A DNA stretch of 64,000 nt from Candidatus Desulfobacillus denitrificans (GTDB lineage Bacteria; Pseudomonadota; Gammaproteobacteria; Burkholderiales; Rhodocyclaceae), in contig AP021857.1 in assembly GCA_017347485.1 (NCBI GenBank), forward strand, positions 2,275,390 to 2,339,389, read 5' to 3'. The stretch's first letter is position 1, and every line of letters starts with the position of its first letter. The notes beneath the pieces are model-generated. The model made no database searches. It worked only from the letters and a program-made list of their open reading frames with translations, and was not told where the DNA came from. The position numbers and the translations under genes were made by a program. This document shows, one piece after another, positions 56,445 to 64,000 of the stretch.

Positions 56445-56990
56445 TTGTCGGATTTCCTCGCCAGCGTAGAGCGCCGTGCCTACAAGCAGGCGCTGTTCGC
56501 AGTGCGCGATGAAGAGACTGCGCTGGACATCGTGCAGGATTCCATGCTCAAGCTGGCGGAAAAATATGGCGACAAGCCGGCAGCGGAGTTGCCGATGCTG
56601 TTCCAGCGCATTCTGCAGAATACCATCCGCGATTTTTACCGCAGACAGAAGGTTCGATCGCTTTGGACCACGCTGCTATCGGCATTCTCATCCTCGGAAG
56701 AAGACGAATCCGACCCGCTGGAAACTTTGGAAATCGAGGAAGGGTCTTATTCATTGGCAACCCCACATGCCAGCTTTGAGCAATCACAACTCATTGAAAT
56801 AATTGAAGAAGAAATTAAAAAACTGCCTCCGCGTCAACGTGAGGCATTTCTTATGCGTTACTGGGAAGATATGGATATCGCCGAAACCGCGGCGGCGATG
56901 GGCTGCTCCGAAGGCAGCGTCAAAACGCATTGTTCCCGTGCGACTCATTCATTGGCCACGGCATTGAAGGCAAAGGGCATCGAGCTATGA
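56445..56990 (+). CDS. ECF-type RNA polymerase sigma factor
   Basis: A 181-residue protein with sigma-70 region 2 (AYKQALFAVRDEETALDIVQDSMLKLAEKY, then FQRILQNTIRDFYRR) and region 4 (LPPRQREAFLMRYWEDMDIAETAAAMGCSEGSVKTHCSRA). A longer acidic linker joins them. It begins with TTG at 56445. The following DUF3619 gene overlaps by ATGA, and that membrane protein is a candidate anti-sigma factor. This sigma-DUF3619-DUF3106-RDD order recurs in betaproteobacteria; target genes are unknown. Confidence 0.9.
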   Translation: MSDFLASVERRAYKQALFAVRDEETALDIVQDSMLKLAEKYGDKPAAELPMLFQRILQNTIRDFYRRQKVRSLWTTLLSAFSSSEEDESDPLETLEIEEGSYSLATPHASFEQSQLIEIIEEEIKKLPPRQREAFLMRYWEDMDIAETAAAMGCSEGSVKTHCSRATHSLATALKAKGIEL

Positions 56991-57367
56991 ATACGGAACC
57001 GGAATTCGCCCACAAGATCCGCCATCATCTCAACCTGGCGACTGATGAGCTGGGCCGTAAAACTGCCGACAGGCTATTCGAAGCCCGTCAGAATGCTCTT
57101 GCCCGCCAAAAAACTGCCGGCGCGCAGTTAAGCCTTGCCGGGGTCGGCCATATGGCCGCGGACGTGATACTGCCTCATGCCAGGGCGCTGGTCGCCATCA
57201 TAGGCTTGGTCGTCGGGGTTGCCGGGGTAACGACGTGGAACGATTTCCAGAAAGCGGCCGAGAATGCGGAAATCGACAGCGCATTGCTTGCGGACGACCT
57301 GCCGATCAACGCCTACCTCGACAAGGGCTTCCAGGCATGGCTTTCAGAGCATTCGTCGCAGGACTGA
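56987..57367 (+). CDS. DUF3619 membrane protein, likely anti-sigma partner
   Basis: A 126-residue protein with a cytoplasmic helical N-terminus (FAHKIRHHLNLATDELGRKTADRLFEARQNAL), one membrane helix (ALVAIIGLVVGVAGVTTW), and a short periplasmic tail ending LPINAYLDKGFQAWL, the DUF3619 pattern. Overlaps the sigma gene by 4 bp and the DUF3106 gene by 31 bp. An anti-sigma role is inferred from position and topology. Confidence 0.82.
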   Translation: MNTEPEFAHKIRHHLNLATDELGRKTADRLFEARQNALARQKTAGAQLSLAGVGHMAADVILPHARALVAIIGLVVGVAGVTTWNDFQKAAENAEIDSALLADDLPINAYLDKGFQAWLSEHSSQD

Positions 57368-57990
57368 TTCTATTCCTCTCCCTGTTCCCACCTGCCGACG
57401 CGGTTGTCCCTGAGCTCGGGCAACCGAGGTGGGCGGAACTGTCCCTGGATCAAAAGCAGATACTTTCCCCCCTTTCCCACGAGTGGGACAGGATGGAGGC
57501 CTATCGCAAAAAGAAATGGCTCGACATCGCCAAGCGCTATCCCGGAATGAAACCGGAAGAGCAGGCGCGCGTCCAGAGCCAAATGAAAGACTGGGCATCC
57601 CTGACGCCGGATCAGCGGATGCACGCCAGGGAACAGTATAAAACCCTGCAAAAGGCCCCTCCGCAGACGAAGGAAGCCCTCAAGCAGAAATGGCAGCAGT
57701 ACAAGGAACTGCCGGACGAAGAGAAGAAGCGCCTGGCGGAAAAGGCGCGCCGCAAACCCTCCTCCACCCAAGGTCTGGCCGGGCAGCAGAGGACGGCGCG
57801 TAAGTTTCCGGCAACCCCACCTCAGCCGCTTCCGGCTGCAAACCCGATCCCGGTCCCCGCGCCTGCTGTCGCACCGGCGACAGAGCCGGCAGCGGCCCCT
57901 CAGGCCAGTTCCAATCCTGTTGCCGAAGAACCTGTTCCGGCCGCGCCGGCAGCGTCGCCCGACGCCCCCACCTCATCTGCCCAGCAGTAG
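57337..57990 (+). CDS. DUF3106 periplasmic protein
   Basis: A 217-residue protein with a signal peptide (FVAGLILFLSLFPPADA), helical repeats of DUF3106 type (LSPLSHEWDRMEAYRKKKWL; WASLTPDQRMHAREQYKTLQ) and a proline/alanine-rich tail from about 150. Probably periplasmic; function unknown. Its start lies inside the DUF3619 gene. Confidence 0.82.
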   Translation: MAFRAFVAGLILFLSLFPPADAVVPELGQPRWAELSLDQKQILSPLSHEWDRMEAYRKKKWLDIAKRYPGMKPEEQARVQSQMKDWASLTPDQRMHAREQYKTLQKAPPQTKEALKQKWQQYKELPDEEKKRLAEKARRKPSSTQGLAGQQRTARKFPATPPQPLPAANPIPVPAPAVAPATEPAAAPQASSNPVAEEPVPAAPAASPDAPTSSAQQ

Positions 57991-57992
57991 CC

Positions 57993-58424
57993 GTGGCGGA
58001 CCTGCCGGACGCGCACGACGCTGCCCCCAGCATTCGCCGGCGGCTGCTCTGCATGTTGTATGAGTCCTTGCTGCTGGTTGGCGTACTGGCTGTCGCCTTT
58101 TTCTTGCCGAATTTCCTGATCGGCATGTTCTGGCAAATCGCCATGCCGGGTCCGTTGCTCTGGCTTCACGTGTTCATGGTGCTGCTGGCCTATTTCGGCT
58201 GGCTTTGGAAGCGCGGCGGACAGACCCTGGCCATGCAGACCTGGAAGATCCGCCTTGTGTCGGCCGACGGGGCGGCGCTGACAAACCGGCAGATCCTGCT
58301 TCGCTACGCCCTGGCCTGGCCCGGCATCCTGATGGGAGGACTCGGACTCCTGTGGGCACTGGTCGACCCGGATCGACAGTTCCTGCATGACCGGATCGCC
58401 GGCACCCGCCTGGCGAGGGCGTGA
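57993..58424 (+). CDS. RDD family membrane protein
   Basis: A 143-residue protein with an RDD domain (PSIRRRLLCMLYESLLLVGV; GGQTLAMQTWKIRLVSADG; FLHDRIAGTRLA) and about four membrane helices. GTG start, 2 bp after the DUF3106 gene; ends the sigma operon, convergent with lptG. Function unknown; some RDD proteins exchange ions. Confidence 0.88.
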   Translation: MADLPDAHDAAPSIRRRLLCMLYESLLLVGVLAVAFFLPNFLIGMFWQIAMPGPLLWLHVFMVLLAYFGWLWKRGGQTLAMQTWKIRLVSADGAALTNRQILLRYALAWPGILMGGLGLLWALVDPDRQFLHDRIAGTRLARA

Positions 58425-58426
58425 CT

Positions 58427-59500
58427 TCAGCGTCGCTCAACCCACCACAGCATGCCTGCCGCCGCCAGCAGGAATAATGCGCTCGGCGTCATGGCCGAGA
58501 AGTAAGGCGGCCAGCTGTTGATGGCGCCGAGATTGGAAAACAGGCCATTCAGCATGTGAAAGCCGATGCCGAGCATGATGCCGGTAAACACTTTCACGCT
58601 GACCGCTCCCATGCGATCCTGCAGGTAGGCGAAGGGCAGGGCCAGCACCATCATCACCAAGGCCGCCAGCGGATAGACGGCCTTCTTCCACATCGCGATT
58701 TCATAGCGCTGGGTCTTGACCTGGTTCTCCCGGAGATGCTGGATATAACGGTACAGGCTGGCCACCGACATCCGTTCGGGCATCACCAGCAATACCCCCA
58801 GAATCTCGGGGTTGATGGCGGATTGCCAGATCGCCTCGGGCAAAAAAGACACGACAGCCCTGTCCTTCTCGAAATGGGTTTGGGACACTTCGGTGAGGCG
58901 CCACTTGCCCGGCGGCACATACACCCCGCGCTTGGCCTCGGAAATCGAGCGCAGGACCTGCTTCTTGTCGAATTCGTAGATGCGCACGCCCTCCAGCGAG
59001 GTGTCCGGCCGTACCGTTTTCACGTTGATGAAGCTGAGGTCGTCCTTGACCCATAGGCCGGTCTTGAATTCCTGGCCGACGACATCCGAGATCGCCGCAA
59101 CCCGTATTTCCTTGGCCGCACGCTCCGCCGGCGGCGCAATGAAGTCCCCGACGATGAAAGTCAGCAGGACGAATGCCAGGCCGACCTGAAGCAGCGTGAC
59201 GAGGATTTCGGCCGTCGACAGGCCCGAGGCGCGCAAGACGGTTATCTCGGAATGTCGCGCCAGCACGGTCAGTGCATAGAGCGTCCCGATCAATACGGCA
59301 ATCGGCATCAGCTCATAGACATGCCCTGGTTGCGTCAGCAGCACGAACAGCAGCATCTGCCTGAGTTGATAACTGCCCTTGCCCAGGCTTTCGAGCTCAT
59401 GGATGAGATCGAAGAAGGCGAACAGCATCAGGAATGCCGCCAGCACCAGCATTACGGACGAGTAAATTTCCCTGGCGAGGTGCCGCTTGTATATCTTCAC
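58427..59500 (-). CDS. lptG: LPS export ABC permease LptG
   Basis: A 357-residue YjgP/YjgQ-family protein with six membrane helices and a periplasmic beta-jellyroll (about 110-265). With LptF and LptB it pulls LPS from the inner membrane to the LptC-A-D bridge. The GTG start overlaps the lptF stop (GTGA). Confidence 0.95.
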   Translation of the reverse strand: MKIYKRHLAREIYSSVMLVLAAFLMLFAFFDLIHELESLGKGSYQLRQMLLFVLLTQPGHVYELMPIAVLIGTLYALTVLARHSEITVLRASGLSTAEILVTLLQVGLAFVLLTFIVGDFIAPPAERAAKEIRVAAISDVVGQEFKTGLWVKDDLSFINVKTVRPDTSLEGVRIYEFDKKQVLRSISEAKRGVYVPPGKWRLTEVSQTHFEKDRAVVSFLPEAIWQSAINPEILGVLLVMPERMSVASLYRYIQHLRENQVKTQRYEIAMWKKAVYPLAALVMMVLALPFAYLQDRMGAVSVKVFTGIMLGIGFHMLNGLFSNLGAINSWPPYFSAMTPSALFLLAAAGMLWWVERR

Positions 59501-60603
59501 TTGCGCAACCGCAATCGTGGCAGCAGGGACAGGCGTTTCATGAAATACAGGACCAGAATGACGAACATCACCGCATGCACCAGCCACCAGCCGACCTCGA
59601 ATCGCATCTTCCCCTGCGAAACCCAAGCCTGGCTGATGGAAATCATGTTGTTGTAGAGCATGTAGGTCAGCAACGCCAGGATCAGGTTGTTGGTTCGGCC
59701 GGCCCGCGGGTTGACGAAGCCGAGGGGAATCGCGAGCAGCGCCAGGTTCAGTGCCGCCAGCGGTATGCCGATGCGCCACAGCAACTCGCCCATGTTGCGG
59801 CCGTCCCGGTTCTGCACCAGCGTCCAGGTTGGCGTGTTCCGGTTGGTCAGTTCGACCTGGCTCGCCTCCTTGGATTCGATGCGCACCCCGTAGCGTTCGA
59901 ATTCCATGACCCGGTATTCCGGCGAACCCGGCGTGCCCTCGTAGCGCCGCCCATTGACCATGACGACGAACTTGTCGCCATTCGGCATGGTTTCGGTGTA
60001 GCCATCGGAAGACATCATGACGCCGAGCCGCCCGTTCTGCACCGAGCTGATGAAAATGTTGCGCACCTTGCCCTGGTCGGCGGTGCCGAGATCGTCCGAG
60101 GCGGCTTCGACAAAGAACACCTTGTCTCCCCTGGCGGATTCCTTGAAGGCCCCGGGCGATACCCGGGCCACGTCATCCCGCGTATCCATGCGCTGCCGGT
60201 ATTCGGCGCTCTTCGACTGGGCCCAGGGCGACAGCACGAAGGAGATGGCGGCGATCCCCAGCACCAGGGGAAGGGCGAATTTCAGGATCGGCCTCAGCCA
60301 GGCCGTCAAGGGAACGCCGCAGGAGAACCAGACGGCCATTTCGGAATCCCGATAGCTCCGCGAAAGCGTCAGCAAGATCGAAATGAACAGCGTCAGCGAG
60401 AGCACGACATGCATCTGGGTCAGCGCGCCGAAGCCGAGCATGGCCAGCACGGATTCGGGCACGATCCTGCCGCCGACCGCCTGGCTCAGGAGGCGAATCA
60501 GTTGGGTCGTGATCAGAATGGCGAAGAGCGCCACGAAGATCGCACCGGCAGTGCCGGTGCATTCCCGGATCACCGCACGTTCAAAGGTAAGCCCGCGCGC
60601 CAT
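59497..60603 (-). CDS. lptF: LPS export ABC permease LptF
   Basis: A 368-residue partner of LptG with the same topology; family start IRECTGTAGAIFVALFAILITTQLIRLL. Upstream, pepA starts divergently 62 bp away, the usual lptF-pepA arrangement. Confidence 0.95.
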   Translation of the reverse strand: MARGLTFERAVIRECTGTAGAIFVALFAILITTQLIRLLSQAVGGRIVPESVLAMLGFGALTQMHVVLSLTLFISILLTLSRSYRDSEMAVWFSCGVPLTAWLRPILKFALPLVLGIAAISFVLSPWAQSKSAEYRQRMDTRDDVARVSPGAFKESARGDKVFFVEAASDDLGTADQGKVRNIFISSVQNGRLGVMMSSDGYTETMPNGDKFVVMVNGRRYEGTPGSPEYRVMEFERYGVRIESKEASQVELTNRNTPTWTLVQNRDGRNMGELLWRIGIPLAALNLALLAIPLGFVNPRAGRTNNLILALLTYMLYNNMISISQAWVSQGKMRFEVGWWLVHAVMFVILVLYFMKRLSLLPRLRLRK

Positions 60604-60665
60604 TTTGACTTTATCGGAGGGGAAAAGGGATAATCCGAGCCTGGTTTGCGAGAGAGGAGTTGCGC

Positions 60666-62159
60666 GTGGAATTTAGCATAAAAAGCCTTGCGCCGGAGAA
60701 GGCCCGGTGCGATTGCATCGTCGTCGGCGTGTTCGATTCGAGAAAGCTGTCGGAACCGGCGCAAAGGCTGGACAAGGCCGCCGGCGGCCACCTGGCCGGC
60801 ATCCTGCGCCGCGGCGACATGGAGGGCAAGGCCGGCGCCACGCTGCTCGTGCATGGCGCGCCCCGCATCGCCGCCGAGCGGGTGCTGCTGGTCGGCCTCG
60901 GCAAGGAAGCGGAGTTCGGCGAGAAGGCCTATCGCGAGGCGGTGGCCGCCACGGTGCGCACCCTGAAAGGCGGCGGCAGCAAGAACGTCGTCGTCACCCT
61001 GAGCGAATTGCCGGTCGCCAAGCGCAGCGCCGCCTGGCGGGTGCGCCAGGGCGCGCTGGCCGTCAATGACGTCCTTTACCGCCCCGACCAGCTCAAGTCG
61101 AAGAAGGAAAACGGCAAGCCCGGGCTGGCCGCCATCGCGTTTTCCGTGGCCGGCAAGGATGCCCGCCCCGCCGCCGCCGCGCTCGCCCAGGGCGCCGCCA
61201 TCGCCCAGGGCATGGACCTGACCCGCGAACTGGGCAACCTGCCGGCCAATATCTGCACGCCGAGCTATCTTGCGCAGCAGGCGCGGAAACTGGCGAAGGA
61301 ATTCGGGCTGAAATGCGAAGTGCTCGACCGTGCCCGCATGGAAAGGCTCGGCATGGGCTCTTTGCTTTCCGTCGCCCGCGGCTCGCACCAGCCGCCGCGC
61401 TTCATCGTGCTGCAGTATCAAGGCGGCAAGGCCGGGACGAAGCCCGTCGTGCTGGTCGGCAAGGGCATCACTTTCGACACCGGCGGCATTTCGCTCAAGC
61501 CGGGCGCCGAGATGGACGAAATGAAGTACGACATGTCCGGCGCCGCCAGCGTGCTCGGCACCTTCCGCGCCCTCGCCGCCATGAAGCTGCCGCTGAACGT
61601 CGTCGGCCTCATCCCCACCACGGAAAACATGCCGGGCGGCGCCGCCACCCGGCCGGGCGACATCGTCACCTCGATGTCCGGCCAGACCATCGAGATCCTC
61701 AACACCGATGCCGAGGGCCGGCTGATCCTGTGCGACGCCCTCACCTATGCCGAGCGCTTCGATCCGGAATGCGTGGTCGACGTCGCCACGCTCACCGGCG
61801 CCTGCGTCATCGCGCTGGGCGCCGTGGCCTCCGGCCTGCTGGCCAACGACGACGGGCTCGCGGCGGAATTGCTCGAAGCCGGCCAGGCTTCCGGCGACCG
61901 CGCCTGGCAGCTGCCGCTGTGGGACGATTACCAGGAAATGCTGAAAAGCAACTTCGCCGACATCCCCAACATCAGTGGCAGCCGTGCGGCGGGCACCATC
62001 ACCGGGGCCTGCTTCCTGGCGCGTTTCACCAAGCAATACCGCTGGGCGCACCTCGACATCGCCGGCACCGCCTGGCGCTCGGGCAAGGAAAAGGGTTCCA
62101 CCGGGCGCCCCGTCCCGCTGCTGACCCACTTCCTGCTGAAACGCGCCGGCAAGCTGTGA
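60666..62159 (+). CDS. pepA: Leucyl aminopeptidase PepA
   Basis: A 497-residue M17 peptidase with the two-zinc centre: [26 protein letters not shown] and [17 protein letters not shown] 60666 gives the family start [13 protein letters not shown] and is 7 bases after AGGAG; TTG 60660 is an alternative. PepA also acts as a DNA-binding XerC/D accessory protein in E. coli. Overlaps holC. Confidence 0.96.
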   Translation: MEFSIKSLAPEKARCDCIVVGVFDSRKLSEPAQRLDKAAGGHLAGILRRGDMEGKAGATLLVHGAPRIAAERVLLVGLGKEAEFGEKAYREAVAATVRTLKGGGSKNVVVTLSELPVAKRSAAWRVRQGALAVNDVLYRPDQLKSKKENGKPGLAAIAFSVAGKDARPAAAALAQGAAIAQGMDLTRELGNLPANICTPSYLAQQARKLAKEFGLKCEVLDRARMERLGMGSLLSVARGSHQPPRFIVLQYQGGKAGTKPVVLVGKGITFDTGGISLKPGAEMDEMKYDMSGAASVLGTFRALAAMKLPLNVVGLIPTTENMPGGAATRPGDIVTSMSGQTIEILNTDAEGRLILCDALTYAERFDPECVVDVATLTGACVIALGAVASGLLANDDGLAAELLEAGQASGDRAWQLPLWDDYQEMLKSNFADIPNISGSRAAGTITGACFLARFTKQYRWAHLDIAGTAWRSGKEKGSTGRPVPLLTHFLLKRAGKL

Positions 62160-62578
62160 CCAGCATCGACTTCTACCACGGCGCCGCGGACAAGGTGCAG
62201 TCCGCCTGCCGATTGATCGGCGACCTGTACGCCGAGGGCCGCAGGGTGCTGGTGTATGCGCCGGAGGAGGGGCTCGCCACCCAGATTGACCGCCAGCTGT
62301 GGATCCAGCCGGCAACCGGCTTCCTGCCGCATTGCCGCAGCGGCGATGCCCTGGCCGCCGAGACGCCGATCCTGATCGGCGCTTCGCTGGACAATAGCGC
62401 CCACCACGACGTGCTGGTGAATCTCGACGGGGACCTGCCGCCGGCCTTCTCCCGTTTCGAGCGGCTGGTCGAAATCGTCGGCACGGACGAGTCCGATCGT
62501 GGCCCGGCGCGCGAGCGCTTCAGGTTCTATCGCGACCGCGGCTATGCCATCGCGGCGCACGATCTCTCGAAGGACTGA
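62156..62578 (+). CDS. holC: DNA polymerase III chi subunit
   Basis: A 140-residue protein with the HolC pattern: [39 protein letters not shown], and [20 protein letters not shown]. It links the clamp loader to SSB. GTG start overlapping the pepA stop (GTGA). Confidence 0.95.
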   Translation: MTSIDFYHGAADKVQSACRLIGDLYAEGRRVLVYAPEEGLATQIDRQLWIQPATGFLPHCRSGDALAAETPILIGASLDNSAHHDVLVNLDGDLPPAFSRFERLVEIVGTDESDRGPARERFRFYRDRGYAIAAHDLSKD

Positions 62579-62581
62579 ATC

Positions 62582-62986
62582 GTGAGCGACGACGTCTTCG
62601 GCAAGGCCGACGCGCTGATGCGGCGCCGGGCCTTCGTCGCCGGCGGCGCGCAGACGTCGCCTCCGCACGAGGACCTGCCGGTGCTCACCGACGTCGTCGA
62701 TCCCAGCAACGCCGTGCCGGCCTTGTCGGCGGCCCTCTCGGGCAGCCCGGGCGCGGAACACCTGGCCGAGCGCATGCGCGACCTGCTGGCCCCCTTGCCG
62801 CCGGACATCGCCCGCGCCGTCGAGAACTGGCTGGTCGCCACGCTGCCGCGGCTGGTCGCGCGCCGCCTCGACGGCATCGCCGAGCAGGTCGCCGAGGAAG
62901 TCGGCGCCGCTCTGCGCGAGACACTGCCGCTGCTCATCTCCGACCTGATCCGCTCGGCCCAGGAACGCACCCGGCAAGACAGGTAA
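62582..62986 (+). CDS. Conserved hypothetical protein between holC and valS
   Basis: A 134-residue protein with a disordered N-terminal part (about 1-50: [27 protein letters not shown]) and a helical C-terminal part. Similar small genes (DUF2486-like) occupy this place in other betaproteobacteria. Function unknown. GTG start 3 bp after holC; a dispersed-motif copy begins 8 bp after its stop. Confidence 0.7.
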   Translation: MSDDVFGKADALMRRRAFVAGGAQTSPPHEDLPVLTDVVDPSNAVPALSAALSGSPGAEHLAERMRDLLAPLPPDIARAVENWLVATLPRLVARRLDGIAEQVAEEVGAALRETLPLLISDLIRSAQERTRQDR

Positions 62987-62994
62987 AGTCAGTC

Positions 62995-63019
62995 GGCGCG
63001 GCACGGCGCTCCGGTATAA
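62995..63019 (+). repeat. Dispersed bipartite motif upstream of valS
   Basis: AAAGTCAGTC-N8-ACGGCG is exact, with a GCGC-GGCACG-GCGC hairpin. Its right end overlaps the predicted valS -10. Confidence 0.7.
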
Positions 63020-63020
63020 T
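63015..63020 (+). promoter_or_regulatory. -10 element of valS
   Basis: A perfect TATAAT 34 bp before the valS ATG. The -35 position (62992-62997, GGTAAA) is poor and falls at the start of the dispersed motif. Confidence 0.5.
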
Positions 63021-63053
63021 TTCGCCTTTTGCGCATTGCCTTTCAGCAGAGCG

Positions 63054-64000
63054 ATGGAACTCGCCAAATCCTTCGAGCCGGCCGACATCGAGCGCCGCTG
63101 GTACCCGCTGTGGGAGTCGCGCGGCTATTTCGCCGCCGGCGCCGACACCGCCAAGATCGACAACTTCTGCATCCTGCTGCCGCCGCCGAACGTCACCGGC
63201 ACGCTGCACATGGGTCACGGCTTCAACCAGACGCTGATGGATGCGCTGACGCGCTACCACCGCATGCGCGGCGCCAACACGCTCTGGCAGCCCGGCACCG
63301 ACCACGCCGGCATCGCCACGCAGATCGTCGTCGAGCGCCAGCTCGACGCGGAAGGCATATCGCGCCACGACCTCGGCCGCGAGAAGTTCCTCGAGCGCGT
63401 CTGGCAGTGGAAGGCGTATTCCGGCGGCACCATCACGCGGCAGATGCGGCGGCTGGGCACCTCGCCCGACTGGTCGCGCGAGCGCTTCACCATGGACGCG
63501 GGCCTCTCGAAGATCGTCACCGAGACCTTCGTCCGCCTCTACCGCGAGGGGCTGATCTACCGCGGCAAGCGGCTGGTGAACTGGGACCCGCAGCTGCTCA
63601 CCGCGGTGTCCGACCTGGAAGTCGTGTCCACCGAGGAAGACGGCTCGATGTGGGAGATCCGCTATCCCTTCGTGGAAGGCGATGGGGCCCTGATCGTCGC
63701 CACGACGCGACCGGAAACGCTGCTCGGCGACGTCGCCGTCGCCGTGCACCCCGAGGACGAACGCTACGCCAGGCTCGTCGGCAAGCACGTGCACCTGCCG
63801 CTCACCGGCCGCAGCATCCCGATCATCGCCGACAGCTACGTCGACAAGGCATTCGGCACCGGCTGCGTCAAGATCACGCCGGCGCACGACTTCAACGACT
63901 GGCAGGTCGGCCACCGCCACGGCTTTACGCCGCTCTCCATCCTCACGCTGGACGCGCGCATCAACGAGCACGGCCCGGAGAAGTACCGCGGCCTGGACCG
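63054..64000 (+). CDS. valS: Valyl-tRNA synthetase (N-terminal part; runs off the window)
   Basis: The first 315 residues of a class I synthetase: start [24 protein letters not shown]-type motif in [14 protein letters not shown] (52-55), [17 protein letters not shown], and an editing domain beginning near 200 ([12 protein letters not shown]). KMSKS lies beyond the edge. Confidence 0.97.
   Translation, partial: MELAKSFEPADIERRWYPLWESRGYFAAGADTAKIDNFCILLPPPNVTGTLHMGHGFNQTLMDALTRYHRMRGANTLWQPGTDHAGIATQIVVERQLDAEGISRHDLGREKFLERVWQWKAYSGGTITRQMRRLGTSPDWSRERFTMDAGLSKIVTETFVRLYREGLIYRGKRLVNWDPQLLTAVSDLEVVSTEEDGSMWEIRYPFVEGDGALIVATTRPETLLGDVAVAVHPEDERYARLVGKHVHLPLTGRSIPIIADSYVDKAFGTGCVKITPAHDFNDWQVGHRHGFTPLSILTLDARINEHGPEKYRGLD

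Noticed and set aside
59158..59182. Another AAAGTCAG sequence, inside lptG
   Set aside because: The right half (ACGGCG at fixed spacing) is absent, so it is most likely a chance match.

Overview
The window is a GC-rich chromosomal segment of a betaproteobacterium, most likely of the Rhodocyclales (Azoarcus, Thauera, Sterolibacterium or Sulfuritalea-like). The evidence is the gene orders ilvBNC-psd-pssA-leuA, xseB-ispA-dxs, rpsP-rimM-trmD-rplS, pepA-holC-valS and a sigma factor followed by DUF3619, DUF3106 and RDD genes. A cbb3 oxidase, an NnrS/DNR pair, two hemerythrin-like proteins and a PHA synthase suggest a facultative anaerobe that handles nitric oxide and low oxygen and stores polyhydroxyalkanoate.

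Layout. 1-3.7 kb: an NO/redox island (nnrS, a DNR-type regulator, a membrane protein, DUF2249, hemerythrin). 3.7-4.4 kb: a hicAB toxin-antitoxin pair between two identical 35-bp direct repeats. 4.4-7.6 kb: phaC and an IS110-family insertion sequence. 7.6-10.2 kb: an RNA-processing metallo-beta-lactamase, then an FNR-controlled usp-hemerythrin pair. 10.2-18.7 kb: ccoNOQPGH and ccoIS on the minus strand with FNR boxes and a candidate small RNA between them. 18.7-19.7 kb: a short-chain dehydrogenase and tRNA-Thr. 19.8-28.8 kb: a minor pilin cluster ending in a very large PilY1. 28.9-45.9 kb: housekeeping genes (ispH, fkpB, lspA, ileS, ribF, amiC, tsaE, queG, a sulfurtransferase, isoprenoid genes, folE2 and the rpsP operon). 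46-49.7 kb: less-known proteins and an ANTAR regulator. 49.8-56.3 kb: branched-chain amino acid and phospholipid genes. 56.4-60.6 kb: an ECF sigma operon and lptFG. 60.7-64 kb: pepA, holC and the start of valS.

The most unusual signal is a dispersed asymmetric bipartite motif, AAAGTCAGTC followed by 8 variable bases and ACGGCG. I find it 13 times, in both orientations, in intergenic DNA and inside conserved genes (ccoG, ccoI, lspA, ileS, queG, dxs) without disturbing their alignment to known families. Some copies also form a REP-like hairpin. Second is a probable anaerobically induced small RNA between ccoS and ccoN, with an FNR box, a correctly spaced -10 and an intrinsic terminator. Other points are heptamer repeats in the 5' end of ccoI, a leucine-rich 28-residue leader upstream of leuA, and a structured non-coding end in the IS110 element.
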